A program made the translations under genes and the position numbers. Below the pieces are notes generated by a model. It was not told the DNA's origin and ran no database searches. It saw nothing but the letters and a program-made list of their open reading frames with translations. Shown here piece after piece: positions 26,717 through 35,366 of a stretch of DNA of 64,000 nucleotides; positions within the stretch are counted from its first letter, which is position 1, and each line of letters starts with the position of its first letter. The DNA comes from Hydrogenophaga sp. (GTDB lineage Bacteria; Pseudomonadota; Gammaproteobacteria; Burkholderiales; Burkholderiaceae_C), in assembly GCF_011772445.1 (NCBI RefSeq), contig NZ_WVZN01000013.1, positions 56,179 through 120,178 on the forward strand, read 5' to 3'.

Positions 26717-29700
26717 TCACATGTTGCGCCGGTACTGGCCGCCCACCTCGAACAGCGCGTTGGTGATCTGGCCCAGCGAGCAGCAGCGCACCGCGTCCAT
26801 CAGCACCTCGAAGACGTTGCCGTTGTCGATGACGGTGCGCTTGAGGCGCTCGAGCATGGCCGGCGACTCGGCGGCGTGGCGCGCGTGGAAGTCCTGCAGG
26901 CGCTTCAACTGGCCTTGCTTCTCCTCGTCGGTGGAGCGCGCGAGCTCCAGAGACTGGGGGATCGGGTCGCCGTGCGGGTTGCGGAAGGTGTTGACGCCGA
27001 TGATGGGCAGCTCGCCGGTGTGCTTGAGCGTCTCGTAGTGCATCGACTCGTCCTGGATGCGGCCGCGCTGGTAGCCGGTCTCCATCGCGCCCAGCACGCC
27101 GCCGCGCTCGGCGATGCGCTCGAACTCGGCCAGCACGGCCTCCTCCACCAGCTCGGTCAGCTCCTCGATGATGAAGCTGCCCTGGCTGGGGTTCTCGTTC
27201 TTCGCCAGGCCCCACTCGCGGTTGATGATGAGCTGGATCGCCATGGCGCGGCGCACCGACTCCTCGGTCGGCGTGGTGATGGCCTCGTCGTAGGCGTTGG
27301 TGTGCAGGCTGTTGCAGTTGTCGTAGATCGCGATCAGCGCCTGCAGCGTGGTGCGGATGTCGTTGAACTGGATCTCCTGCGCGTGCAGGCTGCGCCCGCT
27401 GGTCTGCACGTGGTACTTCAGCTTCTGGCTGCGCTCGTTCGCGCCGTACTTCTCGCGCATGGCCACCGCCCAGATGCGGCGCGCCACGCGGCCGATCACG
27501 GTGTACTCCGGGTCCATGCCGTTGCTGAAGAAGAAGGACAGGTTGGGCGCGAAGTCGTCGATGTGCATGCCGCGCGCCAGGTAGGCCTCCACGAAGGTGA
27601 AGCCGTTGGCGAGCGTGAAGGCGAGCTGGCTGATCGGGTTGGCGCCGGCCTCGGCGATGTGATAGCCGCTGATGGAGACCGAGTAGAAGTTGCGAACGTC
27701 GTGGTGCACGAAGTAGCTCGCGATGTCGCCCATCACCTTCAGGCTGAACTCGGTGCTGAAGATGCAGGTGTTCTGGCCCTGGTCTTCTTTCAGGATGTCG
27801 GCCTGCACCGTGCCGCGCACGTTGGCCAGCACCCATTCGCGGATCTTGGCGGCCTCGGTGGCGGTGGGCTCGCGGCCGTTGTCGGCCTGGAATTTCTCCA
27901 GGTTCTGGTCGATGGCCGTGTTCATGAACATGGCCAGGATGGACGGCGCCGGGCCGTTGATGGTCATGGAGACGGACGTGGCCGGGTGGCACAGGTCGAA
28001 GCCGCCGTAGAGCACCTTCATGTCGTCCAGCGTGGCGATGGACACGCCCGAGTTGCCCACCTTGCCGTAGATGTCGGGGCGCTGGTCGGGGTCGTTGCCG
28101 TAGAGCGTGACCGAGTCGAAGGCGGTGGACAGGCGCTTGGCCGGCATGCCTTCGGAGAGCAGTTTGAAGCGCCGGTTGGTGCGGAAGGGGTCGCCTTCGC
28201 CGGCGAACATGCGCGTGGGGTCCTCGCCCTCGCGCTTGAAGGCGAAGATGCCGGCGGTGTAGGGGAAGCTGCCGGGCACGTTCTCCAGCATCAGCCACTT
28301 GAGCAACTCGCCGTGGTCCTCGTAGCGGGGCAGGGCGACCTTGCGGATCACGGTGCCGGACAGGCTCTTCGTGGTGAGCGCGGTGCGGATCTCCTTGTCG
28401 CGGATCTTCACCACGTACTCGTCGCCCGCGTAGGCCTTCTGCATGTCGGGCCATTGCGCCAGCAGCTTGCGCGCGCCCGGGTCCTGGTCGAGCTCACGCA
28501 CCTGGGCGAGATCGATCACGGCCTCGGCGGCGCGCGAGCGCTCGGGCTTGTCGACGCGCAGCATCCCGGCGCTGGCGCGCAGTTGCTGGATCTCGCGCGC
28601 GAGCCTGGCCTGCTGGTGCACGCCGCGCTTGTACCCGCGCACCGTGTCGGCGATCTCGGCCAGGTAGCGCGTGCGTGCGGGCGGCACGATGGGCGTCTGG
28701 TTGGTGCTGTGGCGCACGCTCACCACGGGCAGCGAGCCTTCACCCAGCGCCAGGCCCAGCTCGCCCAGGCGGGGCTTGAGCGCCTGGTACAGCGCGGTCA
28801 CGCCGTCGTCGTTGAAGCGCGCGGCCATGGTGCCGAACACGGGCATCTCGTCCGGCCGCTTGCCCCAGGCCTCCTTGTTGCGCTGCACCTGCTTGGCCAC
28901 GTCGCGCAGGGCGTCGGCCGCGCCCTTGCGGTCGAACTTGTTGATGGCCACGAAGTCGGCGAAGTCGAGCATGTCGATCTTCTCGAGCTGGCTGGCCGCG
29001 CCGAACTCGGGCGTCATCACGTACAGCGGCACGTCCACGTGCGGCACGATGGCCGCGTCGCCCTGGCCGATGCCCGAGGTCTCGACGATGACCAGGTCGA
29101 AGCCGGCGGCCTTGCAGGCGGCGATCACGTCGGGCAGGGCGGCGCTGATCTCGCTGCCGAAGTCGCGCGTGGCCAGGCTGCGCATGAAGACGCGCGGGCC
29201 CTTCTGCCAGGGCGCGATGGCGTTCATGCGGATGCGGTCGCCCAGCAGCGCGCCGCCGCTCTTGCGCCGCGAGGGGTCGATGCTGATGACGGCCACGCGC
29301 GCCGCGTCGCCCTGGTCCAGGCGCAGGCGCCGGATGAGTTCGTCGGTGAGCGAGGACTTGCCCGCGCCGCCGGTGCCGGTGATGCCCAGCACGGGCACCT
29401 TCGTAGCGGCGGCCGCGTCGCGCACGGCCTGCACGAGCCTGGCGTCGGCCTGGCCGTTCTCGATCACCGTGATGAGCTGGGCCAGCGCGCGCCACTGGGC
29501 CTCGTCCCGGCCCTGGATGGCCTTCAAAGCCGTCGGTGCGTGCGGTGAGAGGTCCTGGTCGCAGCGCATGACCATCTCGCCGATCATGCCCTGCAGGCCC
29601 ATGCGCTGCCCGTCCTCGGGGCTGTAGATGCGCGTCACGCCGTAGGCCTGCAGCTCCTGGATCTCGCTCGGCACGATCACGCCGCCACCGCCGCCGAACA

Positions 29701-30010
29701 CCTGGATGTGCTCGCCGCCGCGCTGCTTGAGCAGGTCCACCATGTACTTGAAGTACTCGACGTGGCCGCCCTGGTAGCTGCTGACGGCGATGCCCTGCAC
29801 GTCTTCCTGCAGGGCGGCCGTCACCACCTCGTCCACGCTTCGGTTGTGGCCCAGGTGGATCACCTCGGCGCCCATGCCCTGCAGGATGCGGCGCATGATG
29901 TTGATGGCCGCGTCGTGCCCGTCGAACAGGCTCGCGGCCGTGACGAAGCGCACCTTGTGCTTCGGGCGGTACTGGGTCAGGGCCTGGTAATCGGCGCTCA
30001 ACTGGGTCAT
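26717..30010 (-). CDS. icmF: Fused isobutyryl-CoA mutase
   Basis: Adenosylcobalamin mutase of 1097 residues that interconverts isobutyryl-CoA and n-butyryl-CoA; some members also act on isovaleryl/pivalyl-CoA. The domain order is diagnostic. First a B12-binding domain with LFDGHDAA near residue 30 and [11 protein letters not shown]. Next a MeaI-type G-protein chaperone with P-loop [12 protein letters not shown] near residue 215 and NKFDRKGA. Then a linker, and from about residue 560 the TIM-barrel mutase ([45 protein letters not shown]). It lies 22 bases downstream of ppk2 and shares its promoter. Confidence 0.95.
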   Translation of the reverse strand: MTQLSADYQALTQYRPKHKVRFVTAASLFDGHDAAINIMRRILQGMGAEVIHLGHNRSVDEVVTAALQEDVQGIAVSSYQGGHVEYFKYMVDLLKQRGGEHIQVFGGGGGVIVPSEIQELQAYGVTRIYSPEDGQRMGLQGMIGEMVMRCDQDLSPHAPTALKAIQGRDEAQWRALAQLITVIENGQADARLVQAVRDAAAATKVPVLGITGTGGAGKSSLTDELIRRLRLDQGDAARVAVISIDPSRRKSGGALLGDRIRMNAIAPWQKGPRVFMRSLATRDFGSEISAALPDVIAACKAAGFDLVIVETSGIGQGDAAIVPHVDVPLYVMTPEFGAASQLEKIDMLDFADFVAINKFDRKGAADALRDVAKQVQRNKEAWGKRPDEMPVFGTMAARFNDDGVTALYQALKPRLGELGLALGEGSLPVVSVRHSTNQTPIVPPARTRYLAEIADTVRGYKRGVHQQARLAREIQQLRASAGMLRVDKPERSRAAEAVIDLAQVRELDQDPGARKLLAQWPDMQKAYAGDEYVVKIRDKEIRTALTTKSLSGTVIRKVALPRYEDHGELLKWLMLENVPGSFPYTAGIFAFKREGEDPTRMFAGEGDPFRTNRRFKLLSEGMPAKRLSTAFDSVTLYGNDPDQRPDIYGKVGNSGVSIATLDDMKVLYGGFDLCHPATSVSMTINGPAPSILAMFMNTAIDQNLEKFQADNGREPTATEAAKIREWVLANVRGTVQADILKEDQGQNTCIFSTEFSLKVMGDIASYFVHHDVRNFYSVSISGYHIAEAGANPISQLAFTLANGFTFVEAYLARGMHIDDFAPNLSFFFSNGMDPEYTVIGRVARRIWAVAMREKYGANERSQKLKYHVQTSGRSLHAQEIQFNDIRTTLQALIAIYDNCNSLHTNAYDEAITTPTEESVRRAMAIQLIINREWGLAKNENPSQGSFIIEELTELVEEAVLAEFERIAERGGVLGAMETGYQRGRIQDESMHYETLKHTGELPIIGVNTFRNPHGDPIPQSLELARSTDEEKQGQLKRLQDFHARHAAESPAMLERLKRTVIDNGNVFEVLMDAVRCCSLGQITNALFEVGGQYRRNM

Positions 30011-30032
30011 GGCTCGTCTCTCTCGGGTGGAT

Positions 30033-30914
30033 TCATTCGACGCGCAGGTTCTTCAGCGCGGGGTCGTCGGGGGGAAAGCGCAGTTCCAGCCGCTTCAAGG
30101 TGTCGCGCACGATGGTCGCGATCATCAGGTTGCGGTGGGTCTTGCTGTTGGCGGGCACCACGGTCCAGGGCGCCCAGGGCGTGCTGGTGGCCTCCAGCAG
30201 CGCCTGGTAGGCCTTCTGGTAGGCGGGCCATTGCTTGCGCACCTCCAGGTCGCCCAGGCTGAACTTCCAGTGCTTGTCGGGGTCGTCGATGCGGTCCTGC
30301 AGGCGCTGGCGCTGCTCCTCGAAGCCGATGTGCAGCATGAACTTCAGGATCACGGTGCCCGTCTGCGCCAGCAGTCGCTCGAAGTCGTTGATGTGCGCGT
30401 AGCGCTGCTGCGTTTGCGCCTGGTCGATCCAGCCGTTGACCACGGGCACGAGCACGTCCTCGTAGTGGCTGCGGTTGAAGACCACGATCTCGCCATCGCC
30501 CGGCATGGCCTGGTGGATGCGCCAGAGGAAATCGTGCGCGCGTTCGGGTTCGGTGGGCGCCTTCCAGCCCACGGTGCGCACGCCCAGCGGGCTGGTGCGG
30601 CCGAACACGCCGCGCACGGTGCCGTCCTTGCCGGCGGTGTCGGTGCCTTGCAGCACCACCAGCAGCTTGTAGCGCCGATCGGGGTGGAACACGTTCTGCA
30701 GGGCGTCGATCTCGCCGGCGAGGCGTTCCACGGCCTCCTTGTCGGCTGCCTTGTCCCCGCCGGAGAACGGTTTGGCGCCAGGGTCCAGCGCGTCGAGCGA
30801 CACCTTCGGTCTGGCCGCCTCGGGGTCGATCTGCCAGTCGCGCCAGGGGGCGCCCTTGGGCGCGCGCAGCACCGACGCGTCGAAGGGCAGGCGGGCGTCG
30901 CGGGAATTGGGCAT
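30033..30914 (-). CDS. ppk2: Polyphosphate kinase 2
   Basis: PPK2-family polyphosphate:nucleotide phosphotransferase, 293 residues. Walker A is [13 protein letters not shown] near residue 85. The lid and Walker B-like parts are [20 protein letters not shown] and the C-terminal [19 protein letters not shown]. The ATG at 30914 is preferred; an in-frame ATG at 30962 would place the start inside the predicted -10. It is the first gene of an operon with icmF. Its job there may be nucleotide recycling, since the IcmF chaperone uses GTP; that is inference. The PPK2 class cannot be fixed by eye. Confidence 0.92.
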   Translation of the reverse strand: MPNSRDARLPFDASVLRAPKGAPWRDWQIDPEAARPKVSLDALDPGAKPFSGGDKAADKEAVERLAGEIDALQNVFHPDRRYKLLVVLQGTDTAGKDGTVRGVFGRTSPLGVRTVGWKAPTEPERAHDFLWRIHQAMPGDGEIVVFNRSHYEDVLVPVVNGWIDQAQTQQRYAHINDFERLLAQTGTVILKFMLHIGFEEQRQRLQDRIDDPDKHWKFSLGDLEVRKQWPAYQKAYQALLEATSTPWAPWTVVPANSKTHRNLMIATIVRDTLKRLELRFPPDDPALKNLRVE

Positions 30915-30960
30915 GTCGGCGGGCTTGGTGGGGGAGCGGCAGATACCCTGACCGGGCACC

Positions 30961-30989
30961 ATTGAATTGACGTTAACGTAAACGTCAAT
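30961..30989 (-). promoter_or_regulatory. Promoter with palindromic operator for ppk2-icmF
   Basis: ATTGACGTT (30966-30974) and AACGTCAAT (30981-30989) form a perfect 9-bp inverted repeat with a 6-base spacer. On the minus strand TTGACG (30988-30983) is a good -35, and TTCAAT (30966-30961) is a candidate -10 at 16-base spacing. The dyad centre thus falls between -35 and -10, the geometry of MerR-type regulators. LiuR, the MerR regulator of branched-chain acyl-CoA genes, uses ACGT-rich palindromes of this style; the match is from memory. Confidence 0.65.
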
Positions 30990-31006
30990 GGTAGCGGCAA
31001 ACCATG

Positions 31007-31029
31007 AAAAAGGGGCGCCGAAGCGCCCC
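31007..31029 (-). terminator. Rho-independent terminator after the TRAP operon
   Basis: On the minus strand GGGGCGC, a TTCG loop and GCGCCCC form a stable 7-bp stem (31012-31029), followed by five T (31011-31007). It sits 20 bases after the stop of the TRAP large permease. This is the clearest intrinsic terminator in the window. Confidence 0.9.
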
Positions 31030-31048
31030 CGTGCGGGATGAGCGGTGA

Positions 31049-33061
31049 TCAGTTGTAGAGCACCGAAGGCAGCCACAGGCCGATCTCGGGGAAGAGGTAC
31101 AGCAGCACGATGGCGATGATCTGGATGCCCATGAAGGGAATCATGCCGGCGAAGATCTGGTTCAGCGTCACGTGTTTCGGCGCCACGCCCTTCAGGTAGA
31201 ACGCGCTCATGGCCACCGGTGGGCTCAGGAAGGCGGTCTGCAGGTTCAGCGCCACCAGCAGGCCGAAGAACAGCGGGTCGACGCCGAAGTTGTCCAGCAG
31301 CGGGATGAAGATCGGCATGAAGATCACGATGATCTCGGTCCACTCCAGCGGCCAGCCCAGGATGAAGATGATGATCTGCGACAGGATCAGGAACTCCGTC
31401 TTGGACAGGTTCATGCCCAGCACCCACTGCTCCACCAGCTCCTGGCCGCCCAGCAGCGCAAACGCGGCCGAGAAGATGGCCGAGCCCACGAAGAGCCAGC
31501 ACACCATGGCGCTGGTCTTGGCCGTGAGGAACACGCTCTCCTTGACCACGCTGAAGGTGAGCTGGCGGTAGGCGGCGGCCAACAGGAAGCCGCCGAAGGC
31601 GCCAACGGCTGCCGCTTCGGTGGGTGTTGCCAGGCCGAAAACGATCGAGCCGAGCACGGCCAGGATGAGCACCATCAGCGGGAAGAAGCTGGACAGCAGC
31701 ATCTTGAAGATTTCGACCCGCGCGTAGCTGAACAGTGCGTAGAACACCGCGAGCGCCAGTGCGCCCACGGCCACGCCGATCCAGTAGCCCGCGCCCGCGC
31801 CGCCCACGGCCGTGTCGGCATCCGTCGGGCCCTCGTCCGGGCTGGCGGGCGAGCCCGACGGCTCCGCGAGGCCACCCGCGGGCTCGGGCTCGGGTTCGCC
31901 CAGGGCCTCGGGCTGGTCCCCGGACGGCGGTTCGGCCAGGCCCGCGCCGCCCTCGTCGCCGGGGGGCTCGCTCAGGCCGCCCTCGGGCTCGGCCAGGCCC
32001 TGCGCCTCGCCCCCGGGGGGTTCGGCCAGACCTGTGCCCGCGTCCTGCGAGGGGCTGCCCAGGCCCAGGGGCACCAGCCCGGCCGGCACGTCGGCCGCCA
32101 CTGGCTTGGCACTGGGGTAGCTGAGCACGGCGACGGCCACGAACAGCGCCGCCGGCAGCAGCACCACGCCGAGCTGGCGCAGCAGGTAGCCGGTGGATAC
32201 GCCCTGGTTGTTGCGCCCCTTGAGCGCGGACAGCAGGCCGAGCAGCGCCGACTTGCCGGCGGTGGCGCCGATCTTCAGCAGCGGTTCGGGCAGCGGCACC
32301 TGCCGTTGCTCGGCCGTCAGGGGCGGGGCCCAGGCCGGCTTGAGCTTGGCCAGGATGATCACGTACACGATGTACAGACCCGCCAGCATGAGGCCGGGGA
32401 AGAAGGCGCCCGCGTACAGCTTGACCACCGAGACGCCGGCCGTGGCGCCATAGACGATGAGCAGCACCGAGGGCGGGATCAGGATGCCCAGGCAGCCGCC
32501 GGCGGTGATGGAACCCGCGGCCAGGCGCGTGTCGTAGCCGCCCTTGAGCATCTGCGGCAGCGCCAGCAGCCCCATGAGCGTGACCACCGCACCGACGATG
32601 CCGGTGGCCGTGGCGAACACCGCGCAGGTGACCAGCGTGGCCACTGCCAGCGAACCCGGCACGCGCGCGAGCGACAGGTGCAGGCTGCGAAACAGCTTCT
32701 CGATCAGGTTCGCGCGCTCGACCAGGTAGCCCATGAACACGAACAGCGGAATGGCGATCAGCACGTCGCTGGCCATCACCGAGAACGCGCGCTGCACCAT
32801 CAGGTCCAGCGTCTGGGTGATCGCGCCACCGGCTGTCTGCTTGCCGGAGTGGTAGGCGAAGAAGGTGAAGATCATGCCCATTCCCATGAGCGTGAACGCG
32901 GTAGGGAAGCCCAGCATGATGGCGACCACCACCAGCGACAGCATGAGCAGGCCGTAGTGGCCGTTGGTCATCGTGTCGACGCTGATCACCATGCCGACCA
33001 CGCCGGCCAGAATGATCCCCATCAGGATGAAGCCGAACCAGAGTTCCTTGCGGATCGTCAT
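31049..33061 (-). CDS. dctM: TRAP transporter large permease with GLAEP-rich insertion
   Basis: Large membrane subunit of a TRAP carrier (DctM family), a sodium-driven importer of carboxylates. About 670 residues, against roughly 430 for a classical DctM. N-terminal half: FPTAFTLMGMGMIFTFFAY and AGGCLGILIPPSVLLIVYGA. C-terminal half: FGLATPTEAAAVGAFGGFLLA and LNLQTAFLSPPVAMSAFYLKG. Between them, at about residues 320-420, is an extra segment with a membrane helix before and after a low-complexity GLAEPPGG-like repeat. The ATG at 33061 shares its A with the DctQ stop (TGATG); a GTG one codon earlier is possible. Order receptor-DctQ-DctM on one transcript. Confidence 0.9.
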   Translation of the reverse strand: MTIRKELWFGFILMGIILAGVVGMVISVDTMTNGHYGLLMLSLVVVAIMLGFPTAFTLMGMGMIFTFFAYHSGKQTAGGAITQTLDLMVQRAFSVMASDVLIAIPLFVFMGYLVERANLIEKLFRSLHLSLARVPGSLAVATLVTCAVFATATGIVGAVVTLMGLLALPQMLKGGYDTRLAAGSITAGGCLGILIPPSVLLIVYGATAGVSVVKLYAGAFFPGLMLAGLYIVYVIILAKLKPAWAPPLTAEQRQVPLPEPLLKIGATAGKSALLGLLSALKGRNNQGVSTGYLLRQLGVVLLPAALFVAVAVLSYPSAKPVAADVPAGLVPLGLGSPSQDAGTGLAEPPGGEAQGLAEPEGGLSEPPGDEGGAGLAEPPSGDQPEALGEPEPEPAGGLAEPSGSPASPDEGPTDADTAVGGAGAGYWIGVAVGALALAVFYALFSYARVEIFKMLLSSFFPLMVLILAVLGSIVFGLATPTEAAAVGAFGGFLLAAAYRQLTFSVVKESVFLTAKTSAMVCWLFVGSAIFSAAFALLGGQELVEQWVLGMNLSKTEFLILSQIIIFILGWPLEWTEIIVIFMPIFIPLLDNFGVDPLFFGLLVALNLQTAFLSPPVAMSAFYLKGVAPKHVTLNQIFAGMIPFMGIQIIAIVLLYLFPEIGLWLPSVLYN
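31850..32034 (-). repeat. GLAEP-type degenerate repeat inside the TRAP permease gene
   Basis: About 60 codons encode recurring GLAEPPGG, GLAEPEGG, GLSEPPGD, GLAEPPSG, ALGEPEPE and GLAEPSGS units separated by acidic residues. The unit length varies, so it is a degenerate array, in frame, within an extramembrane loop. Confidence 0.85.
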
Positions 33062-33681
33062 CACTGGCCGCCTTTCTGTTTGGCCAGGCTCTGGTCCAGC
33101 GCCTCGATGTCGGCGTCTTTCACGTGCACCATCTCCTTGAGTTTGTCGACGTCGACTTCCTCGACGTCCTCTTCCTTGCTGGGCCAGGCGCCCGTGCGGA
33201 TGCAGATCACGCAGCGGATGATTTCGGCGATGCCCTGCAGCAGCAGGAAGGCGCCGGCAATGGGCACGAAGAACTTGAAGGGGTAGACCGGTAGCGGGTC
33301 GGCGTTGAAGGTCTGCTCGCGGATGGCCAGCGATTCGTTGGCGAAGGTCCAGCCCGCCCAGGTGAGCGCCACGATGCCGGGCAGGAAGAACAGGATGTAG
33401 AGCGTCAGGTCGATCCAGGCCTGCGTGCGCGGCTGGAAGAACCCGTAGAGCACGTCGCCGCGCACGTGACCGTTCTTGGCCAGGGTGTAGGCGCCCGCGG
33501 TCATGAAGAGCACGCCGTACAGCATGATCTGGGCGTCGAGCACCCAGGCGTGCGGGTCGTTGAGCACGTAGCGGGAGAACACCTCCCAGCTGATCAGCAG
33601 GGTCAGGGCCACCACCGTCCAGGCGCAGGCCTTGCCGAACCAGGTTGATATCGCGTCGACCGTCAAGAGAAGCTTTTGCAT
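33061..33681 (-). CDS. dctQ: TRAP transporter small permease
   Basis: DctQ-type four-helix membrane subunit, 206 residues, needed with DctM and the periplasmic receptor. Helices are visible near residues 20-40 (ACAWTVVALTLLISWEVFS), 50-70, 92-115 and 135-158. The typical EVFSRYVLNDPHAWVLD lies between the first two, and the residues NGHVRGDVLY are conserved. The C-terminal 45 residues are strongly acidic/basic (EEDVEEVDVDKLKEM), longer than usual. It lies 64 bases downstream of the receptor gene across a hairpin and is coupled to dctM by a TGATG junction. Confidence 0.9.
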   Translation of the reverse strand: MQKLLLTVDAISTWFGKACAWTVVALTLLISWEVFSRYVLNDPHAWVLDAQIMLYGVLFMTAGAYTLAKNGHVRGDVLYGFFQPRTQAWIDLTLYILFFLPGIVALTWAGWTFANESLAIREQTFNADPLPVYPFKFFVPIAGAFLLLQGIAEIIRCVICIRTGAWPSKEEDVEEVDVDKLKEMVHVKDADIEALDQSLAKQKGGQ

Positions 33682-33702
33682 GAGGATTTCCGGGAAACAG
33701 AA

Positions 33703-33724
33703 AGGGCGCCCACAGGGGCGCCCT
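33703..33724 (-). terminator. Attenuator-like hairpin between TRAP receptor and permeases
   Basis: AGGGCGCC (33703-33710) and GGCGCCCT (33717-33724) give an 8-bp stem with a 6-base loop. They lie 21 bases after the receptor stop, followed on the transcript by a broken T-tract (TTTCTGTTTC). This suits partial termination that keeps receptor levels above permease levels. Confidence 0.55.
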
Positions 33725-33745
33725 CTCCTGGGCTGTCAGCGGTGA

Positions 33746-34864
33746 TCAGCTCTTCTTCGCGCCGCGGCCGAAGTAGTGGTTGTAGGCCATCTTGAAGTCG
33801 ACGGTGTAGTCGTTCTGCCATTGGCCGGCGCGCGCGGCAAACGCCTTTTGCGAGTCGAGCACCTTCTTGAACAGCGGGTTCTCGCCCGCCTTCTTGGCGA
33901 TGGTCGTGTCCCAGGCGGCCAGTTGCGCGCGCAGCACCGGGTCGGGCGTCTTGTAGAACTTGACGCCGGCCTTCTTGAGCTCGATGTAGTCCTCGCTGTT
34001 GCGGTGGATGGCCTTCCAGCTCATGTCGGCGCTGGCGGCCTGGACGGCGTAGTCGATGATGGCCTTGAGCTCGGCGTTGAGGCCCTTGTACTTCGCGCCG
34101 TTGAACAGGATCTCGAACTGTTCGCCGCTCTGGTGGAAGCTCTGCAGCATGCAGTTCTTGGCCACATCGGCGAAGCCCAGCACGCGATCGGACGAGGCGT
34201 TGTTGAACTCGGCCGCGTCGATCAGGCCACGGTCCAGGGCGGGCACGATCTCGCCGCCGGGCAGCGGGTTGACCGCCGTCCCCATGGCGGTGAAGACGTC
34301 CACTGCCAGGCCCACGGTGCGGAACTTCAGGCCCTTCATGTCTTCGACCTTGGCCACCGGCTTCTTGAACCAGCCCAGCGGCTGGCAAGGCATCGGGCCG
34401 TACAGGAAGGACTGCACGTCCATGTTCAGCGACTTGTAGATCTCTTCGACGAGGTCCTTGCCACCGCCGTAGTAGTGCCACGCCAGCACCATGTTCGGGT
34501 CCATGCCGAAGGCCGGGCCAGAGCCCCACAGCGCCAGGGCCGAGTTCTTGCCGTAGTGGTAGGCGATCACACCGTGTCCGCCGTCGAGCGTGCCCTTGGA
34601 CACCGCTTCCAGCAGCTGGAAAGCCGGCACCACCGCGCCCGCGGGCAGCACCTCGATCTTGAGGCGGCCACCGGCCATGTCGTTGACTTTCTTGGCGAAG
34701 TCGTTGGCGTACTCGTGGAAGATGTCCTTGGCGGGCCAGGTGGACTGGAAGCGAAGCGTGGTGGTTTGCGCGGTGGCGACCATGGGCACGGCCATGGCGC
34801 CGGTGGCGACCGCAGCACCCTTGAGCACGCCGCGGCGGGACGTGACGGTTTTCTTCTCGGACAT
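33746..34864 (-). CDS. TRAP transporter periplasmic receptor (TakP-like)
   Basis: DctP-family substrate-binding protein, 372 residues. A twin-arginine type signal (TSRRGVLKGAAVATGA) ends near ATAQ. The family block RTVGLAVDVFTAMGTAVN and PGGEIVPALDRGLIDAAEF around residue 190-225 holds the Arg that binds a carboxylate. FNNASSDRVLGF favours the TakP/alpha-keto acid (mannitol/chloroaromatic-type) branch over the C4-dicarboxylate branch. It starts the receptor-DctQ-DctM operon. Ligand is probably a keto or hydroxy acid; only binding tests would tell. Confidence 0.9.
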   Translation of the reverse strand: MSEKKTVTSRRGVLKGAAVATGAMAVPMVATAQTTTLRFQSTWPAKDIFHEYANDFAKKVNDMAGGRLKIEVLPAGAVVPAFQLLEAVSKGTLDGGHGVIAYHYGKNSALALWGSGPAFGMDPNMVLAWHYYGGGKDLVEEIYKSLNMDVQSFLYGPMPCQPLGWFKKPVAKVEDMKGLKFRTVGLAVDVFTAMGTAVNPLPGGEIVPALDRGLIDAAEFNNASSDRVLGFADVAKNCMLQSFHQSGEQFEILFNGAKYKGLNAELKAIIDYAVQAASADMSWKAIHRNSEDYIELKKAGVKFYKTPDPVLRAQLAAWDTTIAKKAGENPLFKKVLDSQKAFAARAGQWQNDYTVDFKMAYNHYFGRGAKKS

Positions 34865-35220
34865 CGGTTTGTCTCCAGTGAGGGTTCAGGTGGAGCGGGG
34901 ATCATCCTTCCGCGTGCATGCTTACCAAGACAGGGTTTTCACCGAGCGGGAGGGGTGGTGTCAGCTTCTCGTCCGCCTTCTCCTGACGGGAAAGATGAGG
35001 GGGAAGAGGGGCATGAATTTTTTTGAAAGCGAAGCTGAAATTCTTCAGGCTTTCATCATGCGAAGTGGGCGGCCTGCCGCGACCAAACAGGGCTAGCGGG
35101 GGCAGTCGAAGCGATGCCCCGATCTGGTGCTGCTGCAACGCAGCAGGGCCGGCGCGGCGCCTGGGGGCAGTAACGGGACGGAAAACCAGCCACAAAATGT
35201 TGCTCAGACGCTGAGCTCAT

Positions 35221-35235
35221 CCGACCACTGGTCGG
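35221..35235. promoter_or_regulatory. Palindrome upstream of the synthase gene
   Basis: CCGACCACTGGTCGG is a 7-bp inverted repeat around one central base, followed by TTTT. It could be an operator or a small plus-strand terminator. It lies about 54 bases upstream of the lux-box-like element. Confidence 0.45.
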
Positions 35236-35272
35236 TTTTGCAGCCTCAAATATGAGTCGAAAGCGTCATACC

Positions 35273-35292
35273 CCCTGTCAATCCTGACAGGG
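35273..35292 (+). promoter_or_regulatory. Lux-box-like operator before the autoinducer synthase gene
   Basis: CCCTGTCAATCCTGACAGGG is a 20-base palindrome with 8-bp perfect arms and fits the lux-box pattern CTGT-N8-ACAG. It is centred 84 bases upstream of the start codon. A candidate -10 (CACATT, 35309-35314) would place its centre near -38, the usual activator position for LuxR proteins. An almost identical element lies at 39062-39081. Confidence 0.7.
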
Positions 35293-35366
35293 TTTGTGCG
35301 ATCCGTCACACATTCCTTTTTTCAATGGAGCCCTCGGGCCTTTTAAAGGCTTTCTAAAGGAACTCC

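Larger units (their letters stand above)
34865..35366. other. 502-base intergenic region between TRAP and autoinducer synthase genes
   Basis: No credible gene lies here. The left part must hold the TRAP operon promoter on the minus strand, with GGAG just before 34864. The right part is relatively AT-rich and holds two palindromes (35221-35235 and 35273-35292) and the leader of the synthase gene, which ends with AAAGGA before ATG 35367. A 13-base palindrome GCCTTTTAAAGGC (35338-35350) lies in that leader. Confidence 0.6.

Noticed and set aside
26711..29548. A 945-codon plus-strand frame opposite icmF
   Set aside because: Composed of His/Gln/Ala/Leu/Val-rich shadow sequence; icmF on the other strand is unmistakable.
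31172..33286. Plus-strand frame opposite the TRAP permease containing Arg-Pro-rich repeats
   Set aside because: The repeats are the reverse complement of the GLAEP array; no start site or family similarity.
35221..35239. Intrinsic terminator reading of CCGACCACTGGTCGG followed by TTTT
   Set aside because: No plus-strand gene ends upstream and the loop is only 1-3 bases; an operator is more likely, so it is not listed as a terminator.
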